Assembly: GCF_003034995.1 (NCBI RefSeq)
Contig: NZ_PZKF01000007.1
Coordinates: forward strand, 45,127 to 109,126
Direction: 5' to 3'
Source of the DNA: Phaeovulum veldkampii DSM 11550
GTDB lineage: Bacteria; Pseudomonadota; Alphaproteobacteria; Rhodobacterales; Rhodobacteraceae
Length of the DNA stretch: 64,000 bases
Shown here: in pieces, positions 8,536 through 15,887 of the stretch
Layout of the letters: each line of letters begins with the position of its first letter
How positions within the stretch are numbered: position 1 is the first letter of the stretch
The notes under the pieces: generated by a model
The model's database searches: none
The model's input: the letters and a program-made list of their open reading frames with translations, nothing else
Told to the model about the DNA's origin: nothing
Program-made: the position numbers and the translations under genes

Positions 8536-8600
8536 GGCGGCCCCCAGGGAGGAGGAGGGGGGCCGCCTTTGATCCCAGGCCCAGGGAGGAGGAGGGGCCT
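8536..8600 (-). ncRNA. CcsR-like unit 1 (two hairpins)
   Basis: Hairpin at 8577-8600 (5-bp stem AGGCC/GGCCT) and hairpin at 8536-8567 (perfect 9-bp stem GGCGGCCCC/GGGGCCGCC), separated by nine bases. Both have the CCUCC-type loop on the minus strand. This is the unit nearest the DUF1127 gene; its first hairpin begins ten bases after that stop codon. The two-hairpin grouping follows the spacing and the layout of known CcsR RNAs. Confidence 0.75.
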
Positions 8601-8610
8601 CAGGAAAACC

Positions 8611-8826
8611 TTACTTGCCGTAGGCGGCTTCCAGCGCCGCCCGCGTGATCATCGAACGATGCAGGCCCATATCTGCCAGCTCGCGGGTGCTGAGCGCTGC
8701 AAGTTCGCGCAGCGTCTGCCGATAGACCTTGCGGCGCTGGCGCGCCTCGGAAAGGCCCGAAACGAAGGCAGCGATCCGGTCGGCCAGACCATGTTCGACG
8801 CTGCGGATATCATGTGCGAGAGCCAT
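8611..8826 (-). CDS. ccaF1: DUF1127 small basic protein (CcaF1-like)
   Basis: This 71-residue protein ends in a DUF1127 domain, with the pattern RQTLRELAALSTRELADMGL at about residues 36-55 and an arginine-rich helix before it (RQRRKVYR, 29-36). In Rhodobacter sphaeroides the equivalent gene upstream of the CcsR sRNAs encodes CcaF1, an RNA-binding protein involved in sRNA maturation and RNA turnover. The same gene order and size here support that role. The ATG at 8826 (MALAHDIRSVEHGL) is the usual DUF1127 start; an upstream in-frame ATG at 8910 would add 28 unlike residues and overlap the promoter. The gene symbol is transferred by synteny. Confidence 0.85.
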   Translation of the reverse strand: MALAHDIRSVEHGLADRIAAFVSGLSEARQRRKVYRQTLRELAALSTRELADMGLHRSMITRAALEAAYGK

Positions 8827-8881
8827 TGACGCTGCCCGTATGTGGTGATGCGAGCGGCGTTGCGCCCCTACTGTTGGACTA

Positions 8882-8910
8882 AAGATGGCGCCAATGCTGC
8901 GGCTGCACAA
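8882..8910 (-). promoter_or_regulatory. Candidate heat-shock sigma (RpoH-type) promoter of the DUF1127-sRNA operon
   Basis: On the minus strand TTGTGC (8910-8905) is followed after 17 bases by CATCTT (8887-8882), about 55 bases before the DUF1127 start. The TTGTG element resembles the -35 of RpoHI/RpoHII promoters known to drive the R. sphaeroides locus; the -10 is a poor match. Tentative. Confidence 0.35.
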
Positions 8911-9076
8911 TGGCCCGCAGGCTCAATGCTGCCATGCAGAAAGCGCATAACGAATACTGACCTATTTTGGGCTGACGCAGGGGGAATTGCCCAAACTTTA
9001 TGCGGGCTTGATATGATCCCTTGCCCTTGGTGCGAAAACCGCCACATTTGTGAAAATCCATGCGCTGGAGTGTCAC

Positions 9077-10138
9077 ATGACTGTTACCAAAGAAGCCGTC
9101 GCCACCGCTCTTTCTGCATTTGCATTGCCGGGCGGCGGCACTCCGGTGTCGCGCGATCTGGTGCGCGCTCTGGCGGTGGAGGGCGGGGTGGTGCGCTTCG
9201 TGCTTGAGGCCCCCACGCCCGACGAGGCCCGCGCGCTGGAGGCGGTGCGCCCCGCGATCGAGGCTGCGATCCGCGCCATGCCGGGGGTGGTGTCGGTGTC
9301 GGTGCTGACCACGGCGCCGGGGCCGGGGCCGAAATCGGGGCCAAAGATCGGCGGTCATCCCACGCCGCAGGCCGGGCCACAACCGGTGCCGGGGGTGGCG
9401 CGGGTGCTGCTGGTCGGTTCGGGCAAGGGAGGGGTGGGCAAATCCACCGTGGCGTCGAATCTGGCGGTGGCGCTGGCGCGCGCGGGGCGCCGGGTCGGGC
9501 TGCTGGACGCCGATATTCACGGCCCTTCGCAGCCTCGGATGATGGGTGTGTCGAAGCGCCCCGCCTCGCCCGACGGGCATATGATCGTGCCGGTCGAGGC
9601 GCATGGGCTGAAGCTGATGTCGCTGGGGTTGATGCTGAAGCCTGACGAGGCGGTGATCTGGCGCGGCCCGATGCTGATGGGGGCGATGCAGCAGATGCTG
9701 TTTCAGGTGGCGTGGGGCGATCTGGATGTGCTCGTCATCGACCTGCCGCCGGGCACCGGCGACGTGCAACTGACGCTGGCACAGAAAACCGTGCTGACCG
9801 GGGCGCTGGTGGTTTCGACCCCGCAGGACGTGGCGCTTATCGACGCGCGCCGCGCCATCGACATGTTCGTGCGCCTCAAGGTGCCGGTGCTGGGTCTGAT
9901 CGAGAACATGTCAACCTATGTCTGCCCCAACTGCGGCCACGAGGCGCATCCCTTCGGTCATGGCGGCGTGGCGACCGAGGCCGGGCGTCTGGGGTTGCCG
10001 TTCCTGGGCGAATTGCCGCTGGACCTGTCGGTGCGACTGGCGGGCGATGCGGGCACGCCGATCGCTGCGGGTGATGGTCCGGCGGCTGAGGCCTATGCGC
10101 GGCTTGCGGCGCGGCTGGTGGGCGATGGCATGGCCTGA
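9077..10138 (+). CDS. apbC: Fe-S cluster carrier ATPase ApbC/Mrp (P-loop NTPase)
   Basis: This ParA/MinD-like ATPase binds and transfers iron-sulfur clusters to apo-enzymes in the cytoplasm. The 353-residue protein has an N-terminal DUF59/MIP18-like domain (about 1-80), a short Pro/Gly linker, and the deviant Walker A GSGKGGVGKST (114-124), then DADIHGPSQPRMMG and LVIDLPPGTGD. The CxxC cluster-binding motif in YVCPNCGHE lies near residue 284. The start at 9077 follows CTGGAG; the upstream in-frame ATG at 9050 lacks a site. It is divergent from the DUF1127 operon across a 250-base promoter region. Confidence 0.95.
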   Translation: MTVTKEAVATALSAFALPGGGTPVSRDLVRALAVEGGVVRFVLEAPTPDEARALEAVRPAIEAAIRAMPGVVSVSVLTTAPGPGPKSGPKIGGHPTPQAGPQPVPGVARVLLVGSGKGGVGKSTVASNLAVALARAGRRVGLLDADIHGPSQPRMMGVSKRPASPDGHMIVPVEAHGLKLMSLGLMLKPDEAVIWRGPMLMGAMQQMLFQVAWGDLDVLVIDLPPGTGDVQLTLAQKTVLTGALVVSTPQDVALIDARRAIDMFVRLKVPVLGLIENMSTYVCPNCGHEAHPFGHGGVATEAGRLGLPFLGELPLDLSVRLAGDAGTPIAAGDGPAAEAYARLAARLVGDGMA

Positions 10139-10504
10139 ACCGCAGGCTGCGCGGGAATTCATGGCACCGCTGCGCTGAGCGGGCGAACTTTGCCCGAATC
10201 ACTTGATGAATTCACGGGATTTCCAGGCGCTTTTCATTGTGAAATGGGCGCCTCGTGCATTTGGGTGCCTGTATGCAGGCCCGGTCTGCTCAAATTTCGG
10301 GATTTTGTGGCACTGTCTGGGATCGAGATCGAGGGCCCACATTTTGTGGTTTTTTCTGGTTGCCCATCTAAACCTGCGCAGGCCCCTCTGCCTGAGGCGC
10401 TGGTTGCCCCTGTTTTCCCATTGCAGCCCAAGGTTGGCCGCGCATTTCCTGCCCAGATTTCTATTGCTTCCCGTAAAATCCCATGTCATCTCTAGGCCAT
10501 CGAG
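10139..10504 (+). other. Non-coding stretch downstream of apbC and upstream of the mraZ leader
   Basis: No convincing gene is seen; open frames here lack ribosome-binding sites and normal codon use. A weak hairpin, CGGGC-GAACTTT-GCCCG (10180-10196), could end apbC transcripts. The 10190-10500 part is noticeably richer in T-runs and A/T than its surroundings and contains ATTTTGTGG twice. A -35-like TTGCTT lies at 10464-10469, about 35-40 bases before the inferred start of the leader RNA. Confidence 0.5.
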
Positions 10505-10713
10505 AAAGCAGACCCAGCGGGCACCAAGACCCGAACCAAAAACAACAATAGCAGGCTTCATACAGGCAGTCGGCTTTCACGACAGAACGATCCGGCGCGC
10601 GCGCGAGCAGACATCCCCCCGGGTGGCGGTGCAGCCGGATATACCCAGCAATGGGCCCAGTGATGGGACGAGGGCGGCGGATCGGGCAGTGGCAGCGGCC
10701 CGATCCGCCGTTT
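10505..10713 (+). ncRNA. Candidate UpsM-type sRNA / extended 5' leader of the dcw operon
   Basis: In Rhodobacter sphaeroides the dcw operon has an unusually long 5' leader from which the abundant sRNA UpsM, about 200 nt, is released. Here mraZ is preceded by more than 600 non-coding bases whose last part ends in a perfect 13-bp hairpin with a short T-run (10675-10713). Counting back about 200 bases from that end puts the 5' end near 10505. The 3' end is read from the sequence; the 5' end and the sRNA identity are inferred from synteny. Confidence 0.6.
10675..10713 (+). terminator. Strong terminator-like hairpin (possible attenuator) before mraZ
   Basis: CGGCGGATCGGGC (10675-10687) and GCCCGATCCGCCG (10698-10710) form a perfect 13-bp stem with a ten-base loop, followed by TTT. 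The last G and the T-run can alternatively pair in a small hairpin, GTTTC-GCAT-GAAAC (10710-10723). It lies 37 bases upstream of the mraZ start codon with no gene between, so it should act as a partial terminator or processing site within the leader. Confidence 0.7.
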
Positions 10714-10747
10714 CGCATGAAACGGGAGCGAGAACAGGAGCGCGCCA

Positions 10748-11251
10748 GTGGCACGCAGGTTCAGAGGGTCGGAAACATTCAAGGTGGATGCGAAGGGTCG
10801 CGTCTCCATCCCGGCCCCGTTTCGCCGCGTGATCGAGGCCTGCGACCCCGACTGGACCTCTGGCAATCGGCCCAACATCGTCATCGTTTATGGCGGCCCC
10901 GAGCGGAAATGGCTTGAGGTCTATACGATGGAAGCCATCGCTGAAATCGACCGGCAGATCGACATGATGCAGCGTGGCTCGGCCCATCGCATCGAGATCG
11001 AAGAACTGATGTATGGTCAATCCTACGAGGCGCAGGTGGATGACGACGGTCGCATCGGCCTGCCGCAGAAGTTGCGCGAAAAGATCGGGCTGAAGGCCGA
11101 GGCGTTCTTTGTGTCGTCGGGCACCTCGTTCAAGATATGGGATCCGGCGACCCATGAGGCCGAGCAGGCCCTGCGCGTGGCCGAACGCGCCGCGCAGCGG
11201 CCGCGTGATTATGACCCGCTGATCCATCTTCCGGCGCTGAGCGGGGACTAG
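10748..11251 (+). CDS. mraZ: Division/cell wall cluster transcriptional regulator MraZ
   Basis: MraZ is an AbrB-like, ring-forming DNA-binding protein that represses the dcw operon in several bacteria by binding repeats before its own gene. The 167-residue protein has two SpoVT-AbrB-like domains: the first at VDAKGRVSIPAPFRRVIEA (13-31), the second around VDDDGRIGLPQKLREKIGL. It starts with GTG at 10748, six bases after AGGAG. It is slightly longer than the E. coli protein because of a C-terminal tail. It is the first gene of the dcw operon; rsmH begins three bases after its stop. Confidence 0.96.
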   Translation: MARRFRGSETFKVDAKGRVSIPAPFRRVIEACDPDWTSGNRPNIVIVYGGPERKWLEVYTMEAIAEIDRQIDMMQRGSAHRIEIEELMYGQSYEAQVDDDGRIGLPQKLREKIGLKAEAFFVSSGTSFKIWDPATHEAEQALRVAERAAQRPRDYDPLIHLPALSGD

Positions 11252-11254
11252 GCC

Positions 11255-12232
11255 GTGACCGAGGCGCCGCATATTCCTGTTTTGTTGCGACCGCTCCTTC
11301 AGGCGGTCGCGCCTGTCTCTGGTGTCTGGCTTGATGGCACCTTTGGCGCGGGTGGTTATGCGCGCGGCCTGCTGGCTGCCGGGGCCGACCGGGTGATCGG
11401 CATCGACCGCGACCCGTCGGTGTTCCGCATGGCCGCGCCCTGGGCGGGGGGCTTGGGCGAGCGGCTGCGGCTGGTCGAGGGCACGTTTTCCGACCTTGAT
11501 ACCCTGGCCGGTGAACCGCTGGACGGTGTGGTGCTTGATCTTGGCGTGTCGTCGATGCAGCTTGATCAGGCTGAACGCGGGTTTTCGTTCCTGCGCGACG
11601 GGCCGCTGGACATGCGCATGGCCGCCCGCGGCCCCAGCGCTGCCGATCTGGTCAACACCGTCGACGAGGCGACGCTGGCCGACATCTTGTATCATTACGG
11701 CGAGGAACGCGCCTCGCGCCGGATCGCGCGGGCGATCGTGGCGGCGCGCACCGCCGCCCCGTTTGCAACCACGCTGCAACTGGTGGCGGTGATCGAGCGG
11801 TGCCTGCCGCGCCCCAAGCCGGGCCAAAGTCACCCTGCCACCCGCAGTTTTCAGGCCATTCGCATCTGGGTGAATGACGAATTCGGCCAGTTGATCGCGG
11901 GGCTGGAGGCTGCCGAACGCGCGCTGAAACCCGGCGGGCGGCTGGCTGTCGTCACCTTTCATTCGCTGGAGGACCGCGTGGTGAAACGCTTTCTTCAGGC
12001 CCGGTCCGGCGCCGAGGCGCAGGGCAGCCGCTATGCCCCGGCCCGTGCGGCGGTGACGCCTGCATTCGACCATGTATCAAAGGCAATCGCGCCCGATGCG
12101 CAGGAACTGGCCGAAAACCCGCGCGCGCGATCGGCCAAGCTGCGCGTCGCCCGCCGCACCGATGCCCCCGCGGGTCGCGCCGACCGCGCGACCCTTGGCC
12201 TGCCCGCCCCCGCCCTGACCGGAGCCCGCTGA
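11255..12232 (+). CDS. rsmH: 16S rRNA (cytosine(1402)-N(4))-methyltransferase RsmH (MraW)
   Basis: RsmH N4-methylates C1402 in the ribosomal decoding centre. The 325-residue protein has the family N-terminus [13 protein letters not shown], the SAM site [15 protein letters not shown] (about 26-40), [14 protein letters not shown], and the FRATRIFQALRIWVNDE-type block near residue 200 (here [18 protein letters not shown]). The C-terminal [13 protein letters not shown] motif is present as [13 protein letters not shown]. It uses a GTG start at 11255 after GGGGA. Its stop overlaps the ftsL start (TGATG), showing translational coupling. Confidence 0.96.
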   Translation: MTEAPHIPVLLRPLLQAVAPVSGVWLDGTFGAGGYARGLLAAGADRVIGIDRDPSVFRMAAPWAGGLGERLRLVEGTFSDLDTLAGEPLDGVVLDLGVSSMQLDQAERGFSFLRDGPLDMRMAARGPSAADLVNTVDEATLADILYHYGEERASRRIARAIVAARTAAPFATTLQLVAVIERCLPRPKPGQSHPATRSFQAIRIWVNDEFGQLIAGLEAAERALKPGGRLAVVTFHSLEDRVVKRFLQARSGAEAQGSRYAPARAAVTPAFDHVSKAIAPDAQELAENPRARSAKLRVARRTDAPAGRADRATLGLPAPALTGAR

Positions 12233-12579
12233 TGCGCAACCTGATCTACCTGATGACCGCGGTTTCGGTGATGGGGCTGGCGTTCTGGGCCTATGGCGAG
12301 AATTACCGCACCCGCTCGTCGCTGGATCGGATGGAGCGGTTGCAGGGCGAGATTGCGGGCCTGCGCGAGGGACTGGGCGTCTTGCGCGCCGAATGGGCCT
12401 ATCTGAACCGCCCCGACCGGTTGCGCGAACTGGCAAACCTGAATTTTGAACGGTTGGCGCTGCTGCCGCTGGCGCCCGAACAATTCGGTGCGCTGGCGCA
12501 GGTGGCGCACCCCGTGCCCGATCTGCCGCTGGTTCTTGATCCTGTCGATACCGCTGCCCGCCCGGAGGTTCAGCCATGA
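12232..12579 (+). CDS. ftsL: Cell division protein FtsL
   Basis: FtsL is a bitopic membrane protein of the FtsQBL subcomplex that activates septal synthesis by FtsWI. The 115-residue protein has a short N-terminus, a membrane helix (about residues 2-20, LIYLMTAVSVMGLAFWAY) and a periplasmic coiled coil (SSLDRMERLQGEIAGLREGL, about 28-47). The alphaproteobacterial WAYLNRPDRLRELA motif follows (about 55-68). It sits between rsmH and ftsI with start and stop overlaps on both sides, which supports the assignment despite low family conservation. Confidence 0.93.
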   Translation: MRNLIYLMTAVSVMGLAFWAYGENYRTRSSLDRMERLQGEIAGLREGLGVLRAEWAYLNRPDRLRELANLNFERLALLPLAPEQFGALAQVAHPVPDLPLVLDPVDTAARPEVQP

Positions 12580-14357
12580 TCCGCACACCGCTGCGCCCGC
12601 TTGCCCGTATTCTGCAAGCCCGCGAAAAGGGCGAAAACCCCGATGCGATCGAGCGCGAAAATCGCCGCCTGCGCAGCGAAGAGGCGCGCGACAAGGCCAA
12701 GGGCCGGGCCGAGGGCCGGCTTCTGGTGCTGGCGGCAGTGTTTCTGGTGGCCTTCGGCGCAGTGGGCGCCCGGATGGGCGCGCTGGCCGCTACCGAACCG
12801 GCCGAGCCGCGCGTGGCAACCTCGGGCGCCGCGATCCTGACCCAGCGCGCCGACATCACCGACCGCAAGGGGCGGGTGCTGGCCACCAACCTGCTGACCC
12901 ATTCGCTTTACGCCCAGCCCCGGCAGATGGTGGACCCGGTGCGGGTAGCGCAAGAACTGGCGAAGGTGTTTCCCGATCTGGATGTCGCCCGCCTGACGCG
13001 CGACTTTACCGGCGAACGCAAGTTCTTGTGGATCAAAAAGAAAATGTCGCCCGAACAGATGCAGGCGGTGCATGATATCGGCGATCCGGGGCTGATGTTC
13101 GGCCCGCGCGAGATGCGGCTTTATCCCAACGGTGCCTTGGCCGCGCATATTCTGGGCGGTGCTAGCTTTGGCCGCGAGGGCGTGGGTTCGGCCGAGATCG
13201 TGGGCGTGGCGGGCGTGGAAAAGGCCTTTGATGGCTGGTTGCGCGACCCCGGCAACGGCGGGGCGGGGCTGACGCTGTCGCTGGATCTGACCGTGCAATC
13301 GGCGATGGAAGAGGTGCTGGCCGGTGGTATGAAGCTGATGAACGCCAAGGGCGCCACCGCCATTCTGATGGAGGTGGCCACCGGCGAGATCGTGGCAATG
13401 GCCAGCCTGCCAGACTATGACCCGAATGACCGCCCGTCACCGCTGACCAAGGGCGATGCCTCTGACAGTCCGCTGTTCAACCGTGCGGTGCAGGGGGTGT
13501 ATGAACTGGGCTCGACCTTCAAGATATTTGCCGTGGCACAGGCGCTGGATCTGGGGTTGGTGAACCCCGGAACGATGATCGACACCAAGGGCCCGCTGAC
13601 ATGGGGCCGTCACCGCATCCGCGATTTCCACGATTACGGCCCGCGCCTGTCGGTCACCGATGTGATCGTGGAAAGTTCCAACATCGGCACCGCGCGCATC
13701 GCCATGATGGTCGGCCCGGAACGCCAGCAGCAGTTCCTGCGCAGCCTCGGTTTTCTGGAACCTACGCCGGTCGAACTGGTCGAGGCACCCACCGGCAAGC
13801 CGCTGTTGCCCGCCAAATGGAGCGACATTTCCTCGCTGACCATTTCCTATGGCCACGGCCTGTCGGCCAGCCCGCTGCATCTGGCCGCCGCCTATGCCAC
13901 CATCGCCAACGGCGGGCGCAAGGTGTCACCCACGCTGATCCACGGGGCGGGCGCCGAGCCGGGACCGCAGGTGATGTCGCCCGCCGTCGCGCGCGAGTCG
14001 ATGAACATGTTGCGTCAGGTGGTGACCCGCGGAACCGCCTCGTTCGGTGACGTCAAGGGCTATGCCGTGGCCGGAAAGACCGGCACCGCCGACAAGGCCA
14101 AGCCCTCGGGCGGCTATTACAAGGACAAGGTGATCGCCACATTCGCCAGCGTATTTCCGGCCCATGCGCCGAAATATGTGCTGATCACCACGCTGGACGA
14201 GCCGGTGGAAACCGCAGGCAACGAGCCGCGCCGCACCGCGGGCTGGACGGCTGTGCCCGTCGGTGCCGAAATCATCCGCCGCACCGCGCCGCTTCTCGGT
14301 CTGCGGCCCGAGGTTGAACCGGCTGCCCCGGATGCGCTAACACTTGTGCACAACTAA
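12576..14357 (+). CDS. ftsI: Peptidoglycan D,D-transpeptidase FtsI (PBP3)
   Basis: This septum-specific transpeptidase cross-links new peptidoglycan together with FtsW. The 593-residue protein has a basic cytoplasmic N-terminus (1-47), one membrane helix (about 48-66), a dimerisation domain (RADITDRKGRVLATN near residue 90) and the transpeptidase domain. The catalytic motifs are STFK (313-316), SSN (367-369) and KTGT (501-504). The start codon overlaps the ftsL stop (ATGA). The charged pre-helix segment, rich in Arg, Glu and Lys, is longer than in E. coli. Confidence 0.96.
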   Translation: MIRTPLRPLARILQAREKGENPDAIERENRRLRSEEARDKAKGRAEGRLLVLAAVFLVAFGAVGARMGALAATEPAEPRVATSGAAILTQRADITDRKGRVLATNLLTHSLYAQPRQMVDPVRVAQELAKVFPDLDVARLTRDFTGERKFLWIKKKMSPEQMQAVHDIGDPGLMFGPREMRLYPNGALAAHILGGASFGREGVGSAEIVGVAGVEKAFDGWLRDPGNGGAGLTLSLDLTVQSAMEEVLAGGMKLMNAKGATAILMEVATGEIVAMASLPDYDPNDRPSPLTKGDASDSPLFNRAVQGVYELGSTFKIFAVAQALDLGLVNPGTMIDTKGPLTWGRHRIRDFHDYGPRLSVTDVIVESSNIGTARIAMMVGPERQQQFLRSLGFLEPTPVELVEAPTGKPLLPAKWSDISSLTISYGHGLSASPLHLAAAYATIANGGRKVSPTLIHGAGAEPGPQVMSPAVARESMNMLRQVVTRGTASFGDVKGYAVAGKTGTADKAKPSGGYYKDKVIATFASVFPAHAPKYVLITTLDEPVETAGNEPRRTAGWTAVPVGAEIIRRTAPLLGLRPEVEPAAPDALTLVHN

Positions 14358-14405
14358 GGCCCGGCGCGGCCGATTATGGCCCCTTGGGGGCAGGGGGCAC
14401 AAGAT

Positions 14406-15887
14406 ATGGCAGAAGCGGTGAAATCTCTGGCCGAACTGGGCCTGACCGCGCAGGGCGGGCGCGAGGCGCGGCTGACCGGCCTTGCGGTTGACAGCCGCAA
14501 GGTGGTGCCGGGGTGTCTGTTTGCGGCCCTGCCGGGGGCTGCGGTGCATGGCGCGGGCTATGTGGGCGCGGCGCTCGATCGGGGGGCTGCGGCGATTTTG
14601 ACCGACCGCGCCGGGGCCGAGATCGCGGCGCCCGCGCTGGCCGGGTCGTCGGTTGCGCTGGTGGTGACCGAAGATCCGCGGCAGGCGCTGGCCTTTGCCG
14701 CCGCGCTGTGGTTTGGCGCCCAGCCCGAGACGGTGGTGGCGGTGACCGGCACCAATGGCAAGACCTCGGTCGCCAGTTTCACCCGCCAGATCTGGGCCGC
14801 GCTGGGGCTGGAGGCCGCCAATATCGGCACCACCGGCGTTGAGGGCGCCTTTACCGCAGCCTCCAGCCATACCACGCCCGAACCCATAACCCTGCACCGC
14901 CTGCTGGCCGAAATGGCCGCCGCAGGCGTGACCCATGCGGCGATGGAGGCCTCTTCGCACGGGCTGGAGCAGCGGCGGCTGGATGGGGTGCGGCTGCGGG
15001 CGGCGGCTTTCACCAATCTGACGCAAGACCATCTCGACTATCACGCGGATCTGGATGCGTATTTCGAGGCCAAGCTGGGCCTGTTCACCCGCATCCTGCC
15101 CGAAGACGGCACCGCGGTGGTGAATTTTGACGATCCGCTGGGGATGGAGGTCGCGCTGACCGCGCGCGGGCGCGGGCATCGGGTGATCGGGGTTGGTTAT
15201 TCCGACCGGGCCGAGATGCGGATATCGAACCAGCGGTTCGATGCCACCGGGCAGGATTTGCGGTTTTACTGGCAGGGCCAGGTGCATCTGGTGCGGCTGG
15301 GGCTGATCGGCGGGTTTCAGGCGGGCAATGTGCTGACCGCGGCCGCGCTGGCGCTTGCCTGCGGCGCCGGGGCCGAGGCGGTAATGGCGGTGCTGCCGCG
15401 GCTGACCACCGTGCGCGGGCGCATGCAACTGGCCGCGACGCGGGCCAATGGGGCAGCGGTCTTTGTCGATTATGCCCATACCCCCGATGCGGTGGAAACG
15501 GCGCTGAAGGCGCTGCGCCCGCATGTGATGGGGCGCATCGTGGCCGTTGTCGGTGCCGGTGGTGACCGCGACCGCTCCAAGCGCCCGCTGATGGGCCGTG
15601 CCGCCGCCGAAAATGCCGATGTGGTCTATGTCACCGACGACAACCCCCGAACCGAAGACCCGGCCACCATCCGCGCCGCCGTGATGCAGGGCTGCCCCGA
15701 GGCAAGCGAGGTCGGCGACCGCGCCGAGGCGATCCTGCGCGCGGTCGATGCGCTGGGGCCGGGGGATGCGCTGCTGATCTGCGGCAAGGGGCATGAAACC
15801 GGCCAGGTGATCGGCACCGACATCTACCCCTTTGACGATGCCGAACAGGCCAGTGTCGCCGTGGCCGCGCTGGACGGCAAAATCTGA
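14406..15887 (+). CDS. murE: UDP-MurNAc-L-Ala-D-Glu--meso-diaminopimelate ligase MurE
   Basis: MurE adds the third residue of the stem peptide in the cytoplasm. The ATP site VTGTNGKTSVASF, the UDP-substrate region HTTPEPI and the carbamylated-lysine region (EAKLGLF) are present. The DDNPRTED motif near residue 405 is the signature for meso-diaminopimelate rather than lysine, as expected for a Gram-negative. The ATG at 14406 follows AGGGGGCAC and gives 493 residues; an in-frame ATG at 14376 without a site would add ten. The stop overlaps the murF start. Confidence 0.96.
   Translation: MAEAVKSLAELGLTAQGGREARLTGLAVDSRKVVPGCLFAALPGAAVHGAGYVGAALDRGAAAILTDRAGAEIAAPALAGSSVALVVTEDPRQALAFAAALWFGAQPETVVAVTGTNGKTSVASFTRQIWAALGLEAANIGTTGVEGAFTAASSHTTPEPITLHRLLAEMAAAGVTHAAMEASSHGLEQRRLDGVRLRAAAFTNLTQDHLDYHADLDAYFEAKLGLFTRILPEDGTAVVNFDDPLGMEVALTARGRGHRVIGVGYSDRAEMRISNQRFDATGQDLRFYWQGQVHLVRLGLIGGFQAGNVLTAAALALACGAGAEAVMAVLPRLTTVRGRMQLAATRANGAAVFVDYAHTPDAVETALKALRPHVMGRIVAVVGAGGDRDRSKRPLMGRAAAENADVVYVTDDNPRTEDPATIRAAVMQGCPEASEVGDRAEAILRAVDALGPGDALLICGKGHETGQVIGTDIYPFDDAEQASVAVAALDGKI

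Larger units (their letters stand above)
8266..8610 (-). ncRNA. CcsR-like (cuckoo family) small-RNA array with seven CCUCCUCC-loop hairpins
   Basis: Seven exact copies of CAGGGAGGAGGAGG (minus strand CCTCCTCCTCCCTG) start at 8285, 8327, 8366, 8439, 8480, 8545 and 8582. Each is enclosed by an inverted repeat whose sequence differs from copy to copy, so every copy folds as a hairpin presenting the same loop. Immediately upstream on the minus strand is a DUF1127 gene. In Rhodobacter sphaeroides a DUF1127 gene (ccaF1) is co-transcribed with four stress-induced sRNAs (CcsR1-4) that carry CCUCCUCCC loops, and this is the same architecture with more hairpins. The assignment rests on motif and synteny; transcription is inferred. 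Confidence 0.88.

Noticed and set aside
8281..8600. CRISPR array or tandem minisatellite
   Set aside because: The repeat is only 14 bases, spacing varies (37 to 73), and each copy is nested in its own inverted repeat; no cas genes are near. A hairpin sRNA array explains it better.
8281..8600. Series of strong ribosome-binding sites (GGAGGAGG) on the plus strand
   Set aside because: No start codons with sensible reading frames follow the copies, and synteny with the DUF1127 gene puts the functional strand on the minus side.
10203..10832. Open frame of 209 codons upstream of mraZ
   Set aside because: It runs through the terminator hairpin and into mraZ in another frame; it has no ribosome-binding site and its composition is not that of a protein.
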